DNA of 64,000 nt from Clytia hemisphaerica (lineage: Eukaryota > Cnidaria > Hydrozoa > Leptothecata > Clytiidae): assembly GCA_902728285.1 (NCBI GenBank), contig CACVBU010000351.1, positions 1,236,370 through 1,300,369 of the forward strand, given 5' to 3'. This document shows, one piece after another, positions 23,245 to 34,733 of the stretch. A program made the translations under genes and the position numbers. Every line of letters begins with the position of its first letter. Position 1 is the stretch's first letter. Below the pieces are notes generated by a model. The model was given only the letters and a program-made list of their open reading frames with translations. It ran no database searches and was not told where the DNA came from.

Positions 23245-24936
23245 TACACGCTTTTTTTTCATAAGAATGGTGTAAATCACTTTCATCATGGATATTCTTA
23301 ACTTTTTTGGGAAAATCATCCTAAAATATTCTTACAGCATTCTTATTACTTGGGGGTAATTCAATTCAATTCAATTCGGTCTTTCCGTAAAAAACGATTA
23401 CATTACCGGTAGGTACAAAGAATAAAAATATATAATAAAATATCTCCCGACGAAAGGAATTGAGGCATTATCAGCTTTGTCGATAACTATCGAAAAGAAG
23501 CAGTAGAAAAAAGTTGTATAACTATCAACGATTTATGATAATGTTCCACTCCTTAGTGTTTTTGCAATTTCTATTGCGTCGTCCCATTCAATATTTAATG
23601 TTTTAAGGTCATTTTTGACAACACTGAGCCAAGTTGTAGTTGGTTTCCCTCGCGGTCTTTGGTACTTAGTGTTGGCATATTCGAGTGCTTTTTCATAGGT
23701 GTTGAACTATTTGCTCGTAATACAGTTCCCAGCCACTTCAGTCTTCTACTTTTGATACGTTTGCTCCACTTTACCGCGTTGGTCTTTTGATACACTTCGG
23801 CATTCTTCACGATTTCTGGCCAGCTCACATTTACGAAAGTTCGCAACAATCTTCTTTGGAATGCATCAATGGAATTTTCGGCTTGGCAGGTTGTTAAACT
23901 CCACAGCTCGCAGTTATACAGGAATATCGGTTCGATGTAGGTCGTGAATGCTGACATTTTTGTTTGTGTAGTCAACTTTTTATGACAGAACAACGTTCGT
24001 AATTTGTTGGCAGCTGAAATCGATATTCCTTTTCTTCTTTTGATGTCTTCTGATGTATCAAGCATACTGCCGAATATTTGCACTTTTTCCATTCGTTGTT
24101 ATTTCTTGTGATGGTAAATTGTTCCGTTTTGTCCTGATTTATTACTAGATCTCGTTTTCTAGTTCTGTTGGGACGGTCTGCTTAAACTTTTGCAGTGCGC
24201 GATAGTCTGAAGTTACTTTCCCGATATCGTCAGCATACTCCATTTCAATATCGATTTGTTCTTTTTCTGTGACAATGGCGTAATTGTGGTCTGTTAGATG
24301 GTCAGCAGGAATGGATGGTACAGTAGGAAGTGCATCAGGATGGTTGGGTATTTGGTGGTTTTTCAGCGGGTGTAGTGCTTTTGCTAGGTAGTACGTAAAT
24401 TCGTTAGCACTTACACAGTCTCCTTGTGGTGCTCCGGTGTCAGTTGCGAACTCAGAGCTTAGAGTTTGGTTGCATTTGACACTGAGCGATACATTAAGGA
24501 GGACTGCGATAATGTGGAGTTCGTCTGGTGAGATGGTAGATTGCAAGTCATGCAGCAGTTTGTTTCTATTAAGACTGTCGAACGCTTTGCTCATATCAAG
24601 AAGTATTAAGTGAACGGCTTCACATTTTGATGTTATAGTCCGTTCAATTACAAGTTTTGCCGCGAAGACGTGCTCGGTTGTGGATCTGTTCGCTCGGTAG
24701 GCTGCTTGAGAGAGTGGTATTTCTGCGTCAAGTCGGTCTCTGATTCGGTTGATAATGCAAGCTGCAAGGATTGGGGGTAATTGGCTATTTATAATTTAAA
24801 ATGCTCTAAAAATGACATTCTTTGCTTGAATAGCAAAATTCCATGATGGTGATATTCTTAGCATATTCTTAATTTTTAGGCCATTTTCATCATGGACATT
24901 CTTATAAAGTGTATTCTTATAAAAAAAAAGCGTGTA
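23245..24936. mobile_element. MITE split by a LINE insertion
   Basis: The outer ends are TACACGCTTTTTTTTCATAA (23245) and the complement of TTATAAAAAAAAAGCGTGTA (24936). The two halves, 23245-23361 and 24771-24936, together match the uninterrupted copy at 48307-48646, which continues straight through the point where the LINE sits. Confidence 0.85.
23362..24770 (-). mobile_element. 5'-truncated LINE with 12-bp target-site duplication
   Basis: On the minus strand a reverse transcriptase reads VHLILLDMSKAFDSLNRNKL (motif A), TGAPQGDCVSANEFTYYLA (motif B), MEYADDIG (motif C, near 24230), then a second frame with QIFGSMLDTSEDIKRRKGIS and RIKSRRLKWLGTVLR. A short gap in the frame near 24100-24140 breaks it. 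The 3' end is a GAATTGAATTGAATTG tail at 23362-23380. TTGGGGGTAATT flanks it at 23350-23361 and 24771-24782. The 5' end is truncated within the reverse transcriptase. Confidence 0.9.
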
Positions 24937-25054
24937 AATGAACGCTGAATATTTTTTTTCCAATTTCAAAGGGTTTGGTAAGCCATCGGTCATTTGTAAA
25001 GGGCGTGGTATATACCAAAGATCTATTAAGTTAAATTCCATTTCTAAATTCAGT

Positions 25055-25240
25055 CGTAATCAGTAATTATCATGAAAAAGACGTTAAATGGATGTTAAAT
25101 GGACGTTGTCATTTTCAAACGGTGTGATATGTACCTAAGCCCTACCATGCTAAGTTTCATTTAAAAATTCAAACCTAATAAATATTTATCATGAAAAAGA
25201 CGTTAAATGGATGTTAAGTGGACGTTGAATATTAAGTGGT
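25055..25240 (+). repeat. GTTAAATGGATGTTAAATGG repeat
   Basis: The phrase ACGTTAAATGGATGTTAA(A/G)TGGACGTTG occurs at 25080 and 25200. Its complement is near 22160. Dispersed and non-coding. Confidence 0.55.
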
Positions 25241-25696
25241 ATAACGTGTCTCCTGAAATAAGTACACGAGAAGAAATTCTTTTTTCACATATGACTGAAA
25301 TTCACAAAAATGTAATCATAAAACTATTTACTAATTACATAAATGCGCAGCTCAAAAAATACATATATGCGCACAACAGCTCTGACCCACAGTCAAAACA
25401 TGGAATTATTATAGGCACTGGAATAACAACTGACTGATTTTTACTGATTTCTCATGTACAAGCCTTGTCCGCAGTAATGGTTTTATTGTTCACGCTCCTT
25501 CCACCAGTAAAATGATTCTTCATAGCATTTTGATTGCATTTATCATCAAAATACACTTATTCAATTCCCAATGAGACTTTAAATTCTCCTCTGAGATTCA
25601 AACTCGTCTAGTTAATTACTAATTGTACGTCGTTATGCGACGTTTTAAATTGGGAGAAAGATGCAAAAAACATGCTATGTACACGCTTATTTCTAC

Positions 25697-25727
25697 TCCC
25701 CGGCTATTAGCTACCCAAGAGTAGAGT
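25697..25727. mobile_element. Lone end of the CTACTCTCGGGTACC MITE
   Basis: CCCCGGCTATTAGCTACCCA and AGAGTAG match the terminal repeat of 9440-9736 and 19716-19993. No partner end is nearby. Confidence 0.6.
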
Positions 25728-25937
25728 CTCTATAATAAATCCATGGTCAAAAGATCGGTTATGAGCTTTGAAGATAAAACTTTTGCTTTGAGTTCCTTTA
25801 CACTTTTAACAAAAGACTGTCTTTAAAAGTTGTTTGTGAGTTTATTCATTATGAACTTTAAAAAGACGTTGATAAAATGTTATATTACCTTATTTTACAA
25901 AAAGTGCTTAGCGGTTTTAATGGGTAATTAACCTTTT

Positions 25938-26918
25938 AATCGCACGATGGGTTGTTTTTTCTTATTTGGCGCGCCCTCAAAGAGAGCAATTAATCGTTAA
26001 TTGCATCCTGTAGAGAGCAATTAATCGTTAATCACACTCTTCGATGCAGCGCCAATGTTCCACAAAATTGATTTTAATGTTTTCTTCTTACATTTTTTTA
26101 CATCGAACTTTTTAATTGCATTCGAAATTCATTTCGTGATAAAGAAAGTCTATAAACAACAATAAAAGAAAGACACAGAGAGAAGAGAAAAATATAAAAC
26201 TCTCAGTGTAATTTCTGTAATTTACTTTCCTAACTGGGAAAAAGCAGTGAAATCCATTGTGCGATTAGCTCGTAATCACATAATAAGTATATGTAATCAC
26301 ATGATAACGAGTGCAATTCGAGAATAATTGCACGAGTGATTTTTTTGTTATTAATTTTCCGAGTCCGAAGGGACGAGGAAAATTCGAAACAAAATAATCA
26401 CGAGTGCAATTTTCGAATTGTACGAGCTATTATGTGATTACGAGCTAATCGCACAATGGGTTTCACTACTTTTTCCCAGTTATGAAAGTAAATTACAGAA
26501 ATTACACTGAAAGTTTTATATTTTTCTCTTCTCTCTATGTTTTCTTTTATTGTCGTTTCTATAGATTTTCTTTCTCACAAAATGAATTTCGAATGCAATT
26601 AAAACGTTCGATGAAAAAAATAATGCGAGAAAAAACATTCAAATCAATTTTGTAAACATTGGCGCTGCATCGAAGAGTGTGATTAACGATTAATTGCTCT
26701 CTGCAGGATGCAATTAACGATTAAATGCTCTCTCTGAAGAAGCGCCAAATAAGAAAAAATAACTCATCGTGCGATTACTCGTACAATTCGAAAATTGCAA
26801 TCGTGATTTTTTTGTTTCAAATTTTCCTCGTCCTTTTGGACTCGGAAAATTAATAACAAAAAAATCACTCATGCAATTATATTCGAATTGCACTCGTTAT
26901 CATGTGATTACATATACT
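25938..26918. mobile_element. Foldback element with ~380-bp arms
   Basis: 25938-26330 and 26400-26777 are reverse complements, from TAATCGCACGATGG at the outer edge through GCAATTAATCGTTAATTGCA to GTGCGATTAGCTCGTAATCA near the centre. 26778-26918 repeats the central part once more. The arms contain the internal palindrome CAATTAATCGTTAATTG. Part of this element is also found inside intron 1 of the gene at 57571-60874. Confidence 0.85.
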
Positions 26919-27383
26919 AATTTCAATTTTTTTTTTAATTATATGCAAAAGATTGAACTATCTAATTTTTTTTCCGAAAAATTTTTTAAATTGATGTATC
27001 AAAAGTTATGACTTTTTTTGTACGCGAAATCGGGATGAAAATCTGGTCAAAAGCCACTTTTTCAAGATTTTGAGACTCGAAAATTGACAATTGAATATCA
27101 TATCATCGAAAGCGTTTTTCTGCTTTGAATTATTGTCTTAAAGGTTTTACTTTTACATATATGTTTCCGTTTCATATCAGGACGTGCGTCTCCCTATTGT
27201 TATATTAGGCTGATATAAGCAAAAAATATTGTTCTTTTCTTCTTTTTAACCAATCTTACTCCACATTCGTTTCAATTCAATATCAAAAAGCTTGTGAATT
27301 AATATTGATGAGTAAGCATACGATTTCACTCTTATTAAAAAAACCGTTAAGTATGAGTTTTTGAATATTTTACACAGCACACG

Positions 27384-27551
27384 CGTTCGGATGTTGTTAA
27401 CTTTTTGACTTTTAAGCCTAAAAATGTTCTTATTTTGACCATTTTGTGAGTATTTTTGACCATTTTCCTAAGAAATAGGGTGTTTTTGCGTCGACAAAGC
27501 CTTTAAAATGTTCTTAAAATTTTGGACATCGAATAGCCTTATGTTCTAATA
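27384..27551. mobile_element. MITE fragment running into the assembly gap
   Basis: It matches the 50215-50449 type (CCTAAGAAATAGGGTGTTTT, GTCGACAAAGCC) and stops at the N run. Confidence 0.5.
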
Positions 27552-27561
27552 NNNNNNNNNN
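27552..27561. other. Assembly gap (10 N)
   Basis: Ten N characters. Sequence on either side need not be adjacent in the genome. Confidence 0.99.
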
Positions 27562-27904
27562 CCTCTATACTTTTTATATTAGACCCAACCAATATTGATC
27601 TATCGGGTGTGCCAGAAATACGTTACCTAAGTTACGGGTATACGTTAATTATTACCTTTCACCCGAATAAAGTTTTGTGACTAAAATTAGAAAAATCTTG
27701 ACAAATCCATTAAAGGCCTCATAAATGGGTCTAATTTTTGGTTAAAGACCCCAAAAATTCAAAAGTAATGCTGATTTTCTATCCTTGTCCTGGAAATAAG
27801 AATGCCTGTGACTTTTGATAGTCAAATATAATTATGGAAATTTTTTTTGCTTGTTTCAGAGAATCAAAAGTGCTATATTTGAATGTATTTTTGGTTGAAA
27901 AATT

Positions 27905-28155
27905 CGCGATTTTTATCGGTTAAATTTGCGATTGTAAAAATTGAGCTTTTTTTCTACTTATGCTATAACATTTATTTTTACACCAGTGGTAGTTCAACCT
28001 TAGGTTAAGAAGTTTGTTAAATTTCAAGGCAAACAAAACAGTCTTTCAGAAGATATGAGACCCGAAATACCCCTTGGTAGCACTTTTCTGTAAAATATCA
28101 AATCTCCAACTTATTACTAAAAACGGGGGTAGTGATATGATTTATAAAACAGTTT
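27905..28155. repeat. Dispersed repeat, copy 1
   Basis: Matches the reverse complement of 54437-54690 (ACACCAGTGGTAGTTCAACC, ATCAAATCTCCAA, ACGGGGGT). A shorter piece lies at 29650-29710. Confidence 0.7.
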
Positions 28156-28297
28156 TTCAATCATAACACATTTTATCTCTTTAATGACCTCATAGCCAAA
28201 CTGTGTTTAGTGTTTTGGGAATTAGCAAAGTTCTTTAATGACTTAAAAATAACAAAGGCAATATAAATTCATGCTTATCTTTTCAATAAAAACAACT

Positions 28298-28620
28298 AGC
28301 CGGTACCCGGCGTCGCACGTCGGTTTAGCTGTTTGCTGAACGCGTTTAAAGTCCTTATTGGATGTTGGGAAGGTGGCTTAAACACGATGAAATCAAAATT
28401 AAAGAGAAGAATTCTTTTCAAGGTTTGACTCTATCCCTCCCGGGTGACGTATCTTTTAACCATATTTTGAAAAAGATTTTTGTGGCAAAATTATCAGAAA
28501 GCAGAAAAAGGGCGTCATTCCCAAATTACACCATACCGGCGACCAGCGACGTCCGAGACGGCTCTGCAATTAGATTTTTTTTCTCACTTCGCTCGTGTTA
28601 TATTTGCCGTAGTTCTTGAT
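28298..28620 (+). repeat. Dispersed repeat starting ACTAGCCGGTACCCGGCG
   Basis: Second copy of the repeat at 3357-3690, same orientation, ending CTCACTTCGCTCG. The starting phrase is of a kind often seen at retroelement or Helitron ends in animals; its class is not settled. Confidence 0.6.
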
Positions 28621-28639
28621 TTTTAGGAAAACTTTGATG

Positions 28640-30293
28640 TCAAGATAAGCCGATTGAAATAAAGACATGACACGAGATTTGTCGAAAAAAGGCAGCCCGG
28701 GGGGGTGTAATTAGGCAAAAGAAGGGTATGGGTATGTGCCGGCCTAAAGGGTGCCTTTTTTGAAACATGGCAGTTTGAAAAATCGGAAAATCAAACTTAA
28801 GTCCCACTAAGCACTAAGAATCGGAAAAATAGGAAAATTTCAACTTTTTTCCCCAAGAAAGATAGAAATTTGGTCAAAATAGTTCCAAAAAGTGAATTAA
28901 AATTCACACAATTTCCCTTATTTCTTCTCCTCTTTATTCTGCTAAGGGTCCGAGGGACAGGGCCGAAAGTCAGCTCGCAACCATAGTCCCCCCGGAAGGC
29001 AGCTATGACACGCAGACAAAAAAGCGTGATAGTGCGATTTTATGTTGCTTTTTATAAAATAACTTCGTCATAACTTCGATAACTTTTCAAATTCAACAGT
29101 GACTTAGATTTACAGCAAAAAATTATCGACAAGATGTTTAAAGGTCCCTTTTTACAAAGAAAGAACTTTAGTTTTTACCGCCTTTTGAAATTATTTTCAA
29201 TGTTCTGTTGTTCTAAAAAACTTGTCTTGTGATTCTTATGTTTTATTTTATATTTGTTCTTTTCTTTAACAGATTCTGTTTAACAGATTTTCTTTTGTTT
29301 TGAAAAGAATTCGAATGTCTCAAATCAAATAAGGTCGTTAATTACATTCGAAAACATAAAAGAAAAGAAAAGAAAGAAAAAAAAAGAAAAAGTCTAATCT
29401 ATCAATCAAAACAAAGTCTTTATAAAACGGTGCGAATCTGATTCAACACATTTGTGGAGCAAGAAGCAAAAGTCATCTTTTAAAAGAACAAAACATTGCT
29501 TGTGAAAACGAAAGTGACACACAAAAAACAAACAAACACACATACAGACTACGGCTATTAATATATAGATTATACTGTGATTTCACTTTATTTCGAAATA
29601 ATCAATGATACCAATACTTAACATTTTCCAACTTTTAATTGCACTGTTCAAAAAAGATAACATAACCCCCGTTTTTAGTAATAAGTTGGAGATTTGATAT
29701 TCAGAGAAAAAAGCCAATTTTGAGAGAAAATGATATTTTTTTGATGGTAAGAAAATTGTACTATAGTCTGTAAAATACACATTTTTACTACAAACTTTTT
29801 GAGAATTTGAGCAATGCCTTTTCTAGGAGCACATAAAGTTTTGATATAAATGCATATTTCTTGAGAGAATTGCCTTTACTCCATGAAAACCCGTCCACAG
29901 CTGCAGCCAAACCTGATAAAATGAAAGTGACTTATATCCCGAGAAAGGAAAGTTTTCAGACCCAACTTTGTATTTCAAAATCAATTAGTATCAAATTTTT
30001 GATCGATTAATATATGATAAGCCAATATTTAGGTTGAAAGAATTTTCAGTTTTGCCTACAGGGGCCCAAGGACTAAAAATCTGCCATTATGGATACCCAG
30101 GTGAGAAATCCAGGTGGACCAGAAGCTTAAAATATTCTCATTACCATGAGGAACAAATAGCCAGTAATTACTAATGCATTGAAGCTGAGTGCGCACGCGC
30201 CTAGCCCAAGGCCACAGTGTTATATATACAGCTGGAAAGCTAAGATCGCAGGCTTTCTTTTGGTAAAAACCGGAATGCTTTAGCACACATATA
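28640..30293. other. Intergenic, no gene seen
   Basis: Purine-rich and AT-rich DNA, with AAAAGAAAAGAAAGAAAAAA near 29360. 30170-30293 together with 31111-31200 is a dispersed repeat whose uninterrupted form is at 44262-44462. Confidence 0.45.
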
Positions 30294-31110
30294 CCGGGTG
30301 CACCAAAAAAAAGTATACAGGTTTGTCAAGATATTGTGAGCTTCAGGATTTAAATTTTTTGTTCATTCTTTTTTTATTGTATAGAGGATGCTCTAACTTG
30401 AATTTTGAGCTATTATACATTAAATTTGAAAAAGCAGTTCGAAAGTTATTTCTAAAAAACTAACTTTTTTTCCATGTCGAAATTTCAAAAAATCATTAAA
30501 AACAGAAATCACGCTATAAATAAGACAAAATGACAAAAAAACTATTTCATTGTTTCTTTTATTCTTTTTTCTCTCGTCTTATATTTTGCGAACAGTTTGC
30601 CCATCTTATTTGCACGTCATGAACATTTCCAAAACCATCAAATTCAATGCAGACCCAAGTTCTTTGAACAACTAGTCGAGGAATGGTGATCTATTTTTTC
30701 AAAAATTTTCTCACAAAGCATAACATCAAAACCTTGATTTCCAAAAAAATATTTCAGCTTTTCCAAAAATATTATCTTACATGGGAATAGCTTGTTTTAC
30801 CATATTCTTAAATTCCGTGACGAGTTTTGATGAACACAGTTGCATTTTTTGGTATTTTATGTGTAAACAAGGTAAGTGTCAAGAGAAAAGTTTGCTCGCT
30901 GTTTTTGATGGTTTTTTGAAATTTTGACATTAAAAAAAAGTCAGTTTTTTTTAAATAATTTTTGAACTACGTTTTCAAATAAAATGAATAATAGCTCAAA
31001 ATTCAAGTGAGAGCATCCTCTATACAATAAAAAAAGAATGAACAAATAAATTAAATCCTGAAGCTCACAATATCTCGACAAAGTTGTATACTTTTTTTTG
31101 GTGCACCCGG
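30294..31110. mobile_element. Mariner-like MITE with ~210-bp inverted repeats
   Basis: The ends CCGGGTGCACCAAAAAAAAG and its complement, with TA on both sides, are typical of Tc1/mariner elements. The arms run about 30294-30505 and 30900-31110. The interior shows no transposase ORF, so it is non-autonomous. Confidence 0.85.
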
Positions 31111-32218
31111 TAGAAAAAAAGTTTGAAGGGTTCAAAGTTCACAGAAAAATGAAACATTTGGCTTGACGTTGAAACGAAAGTTGCCTGACTTTCACGTATA
31201 TATGTTGGTTTGGGAACGCAAAACACGAACGCGAACTACCCATGTCTAAACATTTCAATATATCTCCAGAACTAACTTATTTTTTGAAATTCTGTAAAAA
31301 GGTTCAAGTTCCTGAATAGTTTTACTATATTCTGTGAAAAAATCATAACCATCAGTCAAATACTCGTTCATCTATTTATTTAAGACTGAAGACAAAAATT
31401 TGCAAAGAAAAATAAACCTTGAGCACAAAAAATGCTTTTTTAAACACTTTTTTCCACCGAAAAGCAAATAACTTTTGTAGACTTACCTTCCCCAAACATT
31501 GAATTTACAACCTTTCGTCCAAAGCAAAAGACGTGCTTTTCTCGCCGCCATCTTGTTTTAGAATGAGAATTAATTCTTTTTTCATCCAATCAGATCGCAT
31601 TAATTGTATGAGAAGCAATTATTGTTATTTGGTTCAATTGGTTCAGTGTATCAAATCTCTCAGTTTAGTTGACACTTTGATTGGTAGGTATCTTCGTTGC
31701 GTCACAGCGAAAGGTTTGTTTTTATTTTAGTTTGTATCTTTGAAAGACCCCATCGGATTTAGGCAGTGGTGTCGGATTTAGGACCTCTCACGGTAATTTC
31801 TTGAGCTTAATGCAAAAAATTAAAAAAAACTTCTTTCAAAAAAATATTAATAAAATTAGAAAAAATTTTGTCCACATTATGCTATTGTACAAATCTTTAG
31901 GAATAGCTCAGCACACACATAGTTTTCACGAAACACCCTTTTTTAGACAGAAGACATTCCATAGTGAAGTTTATGATGAAAGAAAAACAAGTTCAGAAAA
32001 AATTACCAAACATAGAATCTAGCCTCCAGGTCCATCTGAAGATATTAAGGTGACCCCTTCTGTAACATGGTTAGCCCCCCTAGCCACAGGCTCAAATCAG
32101 GTACCAATTGCTGCTTGACCTTTTAGCCCCCCCCTCAGGCCAGGGGGGGTTCCAGCCATGCCCCCCCCCCCCTTAAGAAAGGGGGGTCCAAAACTATGTA
32201 AGGACAAGACAGGTCATT
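31111..32218. other. Intergenic, no gene seen
   Basis: AT-rich DNA, then C- and G-runs near 32125-32190 (CCAGGGGGGGTTCC, CCTTAAGAAAGGGGGG). Open frames at 31533 and 31801 show no family features. Confidence 0.4.
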
Positions 32219-32404
32219 CATAGACCTTTTTTCAAAGAGGCCACCCTGTTGAATAATTATGTAGTCCAGCAGAAAAACATTGATAAAACCATGCATAATT
32301 ATTACAATATGCATGATACAGTAATTATGCATGGCTCTATCATTGTTTTATGCCTGGACTACATAATTATTCAACAGGACGTCCTATTTGAAAAAAGGTC
32401 TATT
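32219..32404. mobile_element. Near-perfect hairpin MITE, 186 bp
   Basis: The arms ATAGACCTTTTTTCAAAGAG and its complement, and CTGTTGAATAATTATGTAGT with ACTACATAATTATTCAACAG, fold over almost the whole length. Confidence 0.8.
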
Positions 32405-32664
32405 TGAGGGCCATGCATCCACTTTTCAGAGTATGGCAGAAAGCATCGAGACTCGAGGGCAGAGATTGCTCACTTTTCAAGGGCAGGGGCAAAATTTTGA
32501 TAATATCCAGGCGGTGTCAATCGAACTGTTCGATTATCGAACTAATTGAACTTAATCGAACCCTATCGAACGATAGGTTTGATTACCGAACCCAATCGAA
32601 CCGGGAAAACTTTCGTAAAGTTCGATGACTGTTCGATTATACGATTATAGTTCGATCGCAGTTA

Positions 32665-32669
32665 GATGA
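32665..32669 (+). other. 5-bp target-site duplication GATGA, left copy
   Basis: GATGA immediately precedes the left LTR and recurs at 39500-39504 immediately after the right LTR. Confidence 0.85.
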
Positions 32670-34426
32670 TGAACAAGTTATGTTGATTCTTAATTAGTTT
32701 TTATCTTTAAGAATGTTGTTTCGTATCTAAACGATAATAAAAGATAGTTACAACATAAGCTCTGAATAAATGAGATCGTGTTCAAAAAAGAATGACATAA
32801 TTCAACTTTTTTAGTGATGATTTTAAAAAGCCTATATAATGTGATATTTTGTGGCTACAGTTAAAAAAATTTATTCCCACGTCCCAAAATGACAAAAATT
32901 TCTTTTGTATTTGAAACGAAATTTCTAGTGATCTTCAGTGGCTAGTAATTAGCCTTTAAAGTGTGTGAAAGATTGTGGCTAATTTTTCGAGTGGCTAATT
33001 CTACCAACTAATTTCAAAAAGGTGTAGCAACTTCAATTTAAAAGATCAGTCACCCAAATTTTGCACAAGTTACATTGAATAATAAAATTTTGAGATTATG
33101 TGAAAAAATGTGGGATATTGATCCTTGAAAGTGAAATAATGTGGTTAATAGACTTAAAATGCACCCAGAGACAAAAGTATTGAATAAAAAAGTCTAATCG
33201 TGGAATTTGAAAGTTTTTTGCTTGAGATGATACTTATTGAATGGTTTTGTTTTCATTTTCTGAGGATACAGCATCAGAAATGTGAATTTTAAGTGGCTAA
33301 ATATTCCTTGCAATTGCGATGTTTGACTTGAGGAAAAACGTTTCAACAGGCATTTTACGTACTGACTTTAGCCACCATGTAAAAAAGCTGTAGTTATAAG
33401 ATTTTGGGATATTGTGCTAAATATGTGGCTAATTCCATAGAAATACTTTTTGTAACACTTCCTGTATGATTTTGTGTTAAAATGTGTGGCTATTTGCATA
33501 CTTACTAACTAGTACGAGTAGTTTTTCTTCATTTTAAGCCTAATTTATAAATTTCCCCTGTCATGTTTTATTGCCACAATTAATCACATATCAATTTTAA
33601 AGAAAGGCATGCAAGGTATCAAAAGAAAGCCAATGGAATTTTCGAAAGTTTAGACAAGGTTATGTTTTTCACTCGCGTCGTGAAAAAATGTGGGTAGCCT
33701 TTTTAATACTCCGGAAATTTTAGTAAGTCATTTTAGCCACGTAGAATCACAGGGCAACTATTAGTTGATACTTTTGAATTCAGAAAGTAAAAATTTGATC
33801 TTCAAGCTATAGTCTCAAACAATTCAGGTCTTTGGAATTCTTTTGTGAATAGGTGTGGCTACCATTTAAAATAAGGGCCATTTTTCAAAAAGGTGTGAAT
33901 ATTAGCCACGTGATTTCACAAATTAGTAAGTAAAATACTTCAAATATGTTCTATTTTTTACTAATTTTTCAAGAACCCCAGATTCATTATTTTCATCACT
34001 AGTATTTATTTGCTATATTGTTTTTTTAATTATTGAAAAAATATCAATACAGCAAGTTCGACCCACAATTTTTCACATTTATCACTTGAAATTCTTTCAC
34101 ATAAGTATATCTTAGAAAAGTTCAATCTGTGATCTTCAACTTTGAACCAGTTCCAAATGTGGATATTCAATAAGTGCTTAATTGAGGCTATTTCAAAAAA
34201 AGATAGAAAAAGGGTAATATTAGCCTCAAAACTACACATTTTGATAAAAAAAAGATTCCAGTGAATTCCTAGAGTCCTAATCCACAATCCTGTATTTTCC
34301 CCTCGTGAAACATTGGCTAAGAAGTTACAAGACATTATCCAAAATCAACAAAAATTGCATTTTTCCAATGTGTCATTCTTTTTTGAACAGAATCATGAAT
34401 AAATGAATATACCTAATATCCCAACA
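32670..34426 (-). repeat. 3' LTR (left), interrupted by an insertion
   Basis: 32670-32773 and 34399-34426 together equal the 132-bp right LTR. The interruption at 32774-34394 comes with an ATGA duplication. Confidence 0.9.
32774..34394. mobile_element. 1.6-kb non-coding element in the LTR, TGTGGCTA-rich
   Basis: Its ends GATCGTGTTCAAAAAAGAAT and GATTCTGTTCAAAAAAGAAT (complement) are inverted repeats. ATGA flanks it at 32770-32773 and 34395-34398, and the uninterrupted LTR at 39368-39499 has a single ATGA there. No ORF of known kind is present. The words GTGGCTAATT, TGTGGCTA and TTAGCCAC occur more than a dozen times through it. The superfamily is not assigned. Confidence 0.85.
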
Positions 34427-34437
34427 TCTCCCCCCAG
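34427..34437 (-). other. Polypurine tract of the LTR element
   Basis: On the minus strand CTGGGGGGAGA lies directly before the 3' LTR, the expected site for plus-strand priming. Confidence 0.75.
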
Positions 34438-34733
34438 ATCACAGCAGGTCCTGCTGGGAACGAACGAACAAAAAACGAACAAAAAATCAATACAATCAAC
34501 AGGTGCTATAAGAGCACAGAGAGAATGAAACTCTCATAATGTATCAAGGACAAGTCAGTGTCCTGTAACAGTTCATATAGCAAATAAACTAATGCCATGC
34601 TCTAAAAGCACTGAGAGTACAGTATCAAGAGTCTCTTGCATAGTCCAATCAGACGGAAAACGTCAAGCATCATAAACATCAAGAAAGTCAATGTCACATC
34701 AACGTGGCAATTATACAATTCGTTTCATCACAT

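Noticed and set aside
34030-34335. 101-residue frame in the 1.6-kb element as a transposase
   Set aside because: No catalytic motif, short, and Phe/Ile/Leu-rich as expected by chance in AT-rich DNA.
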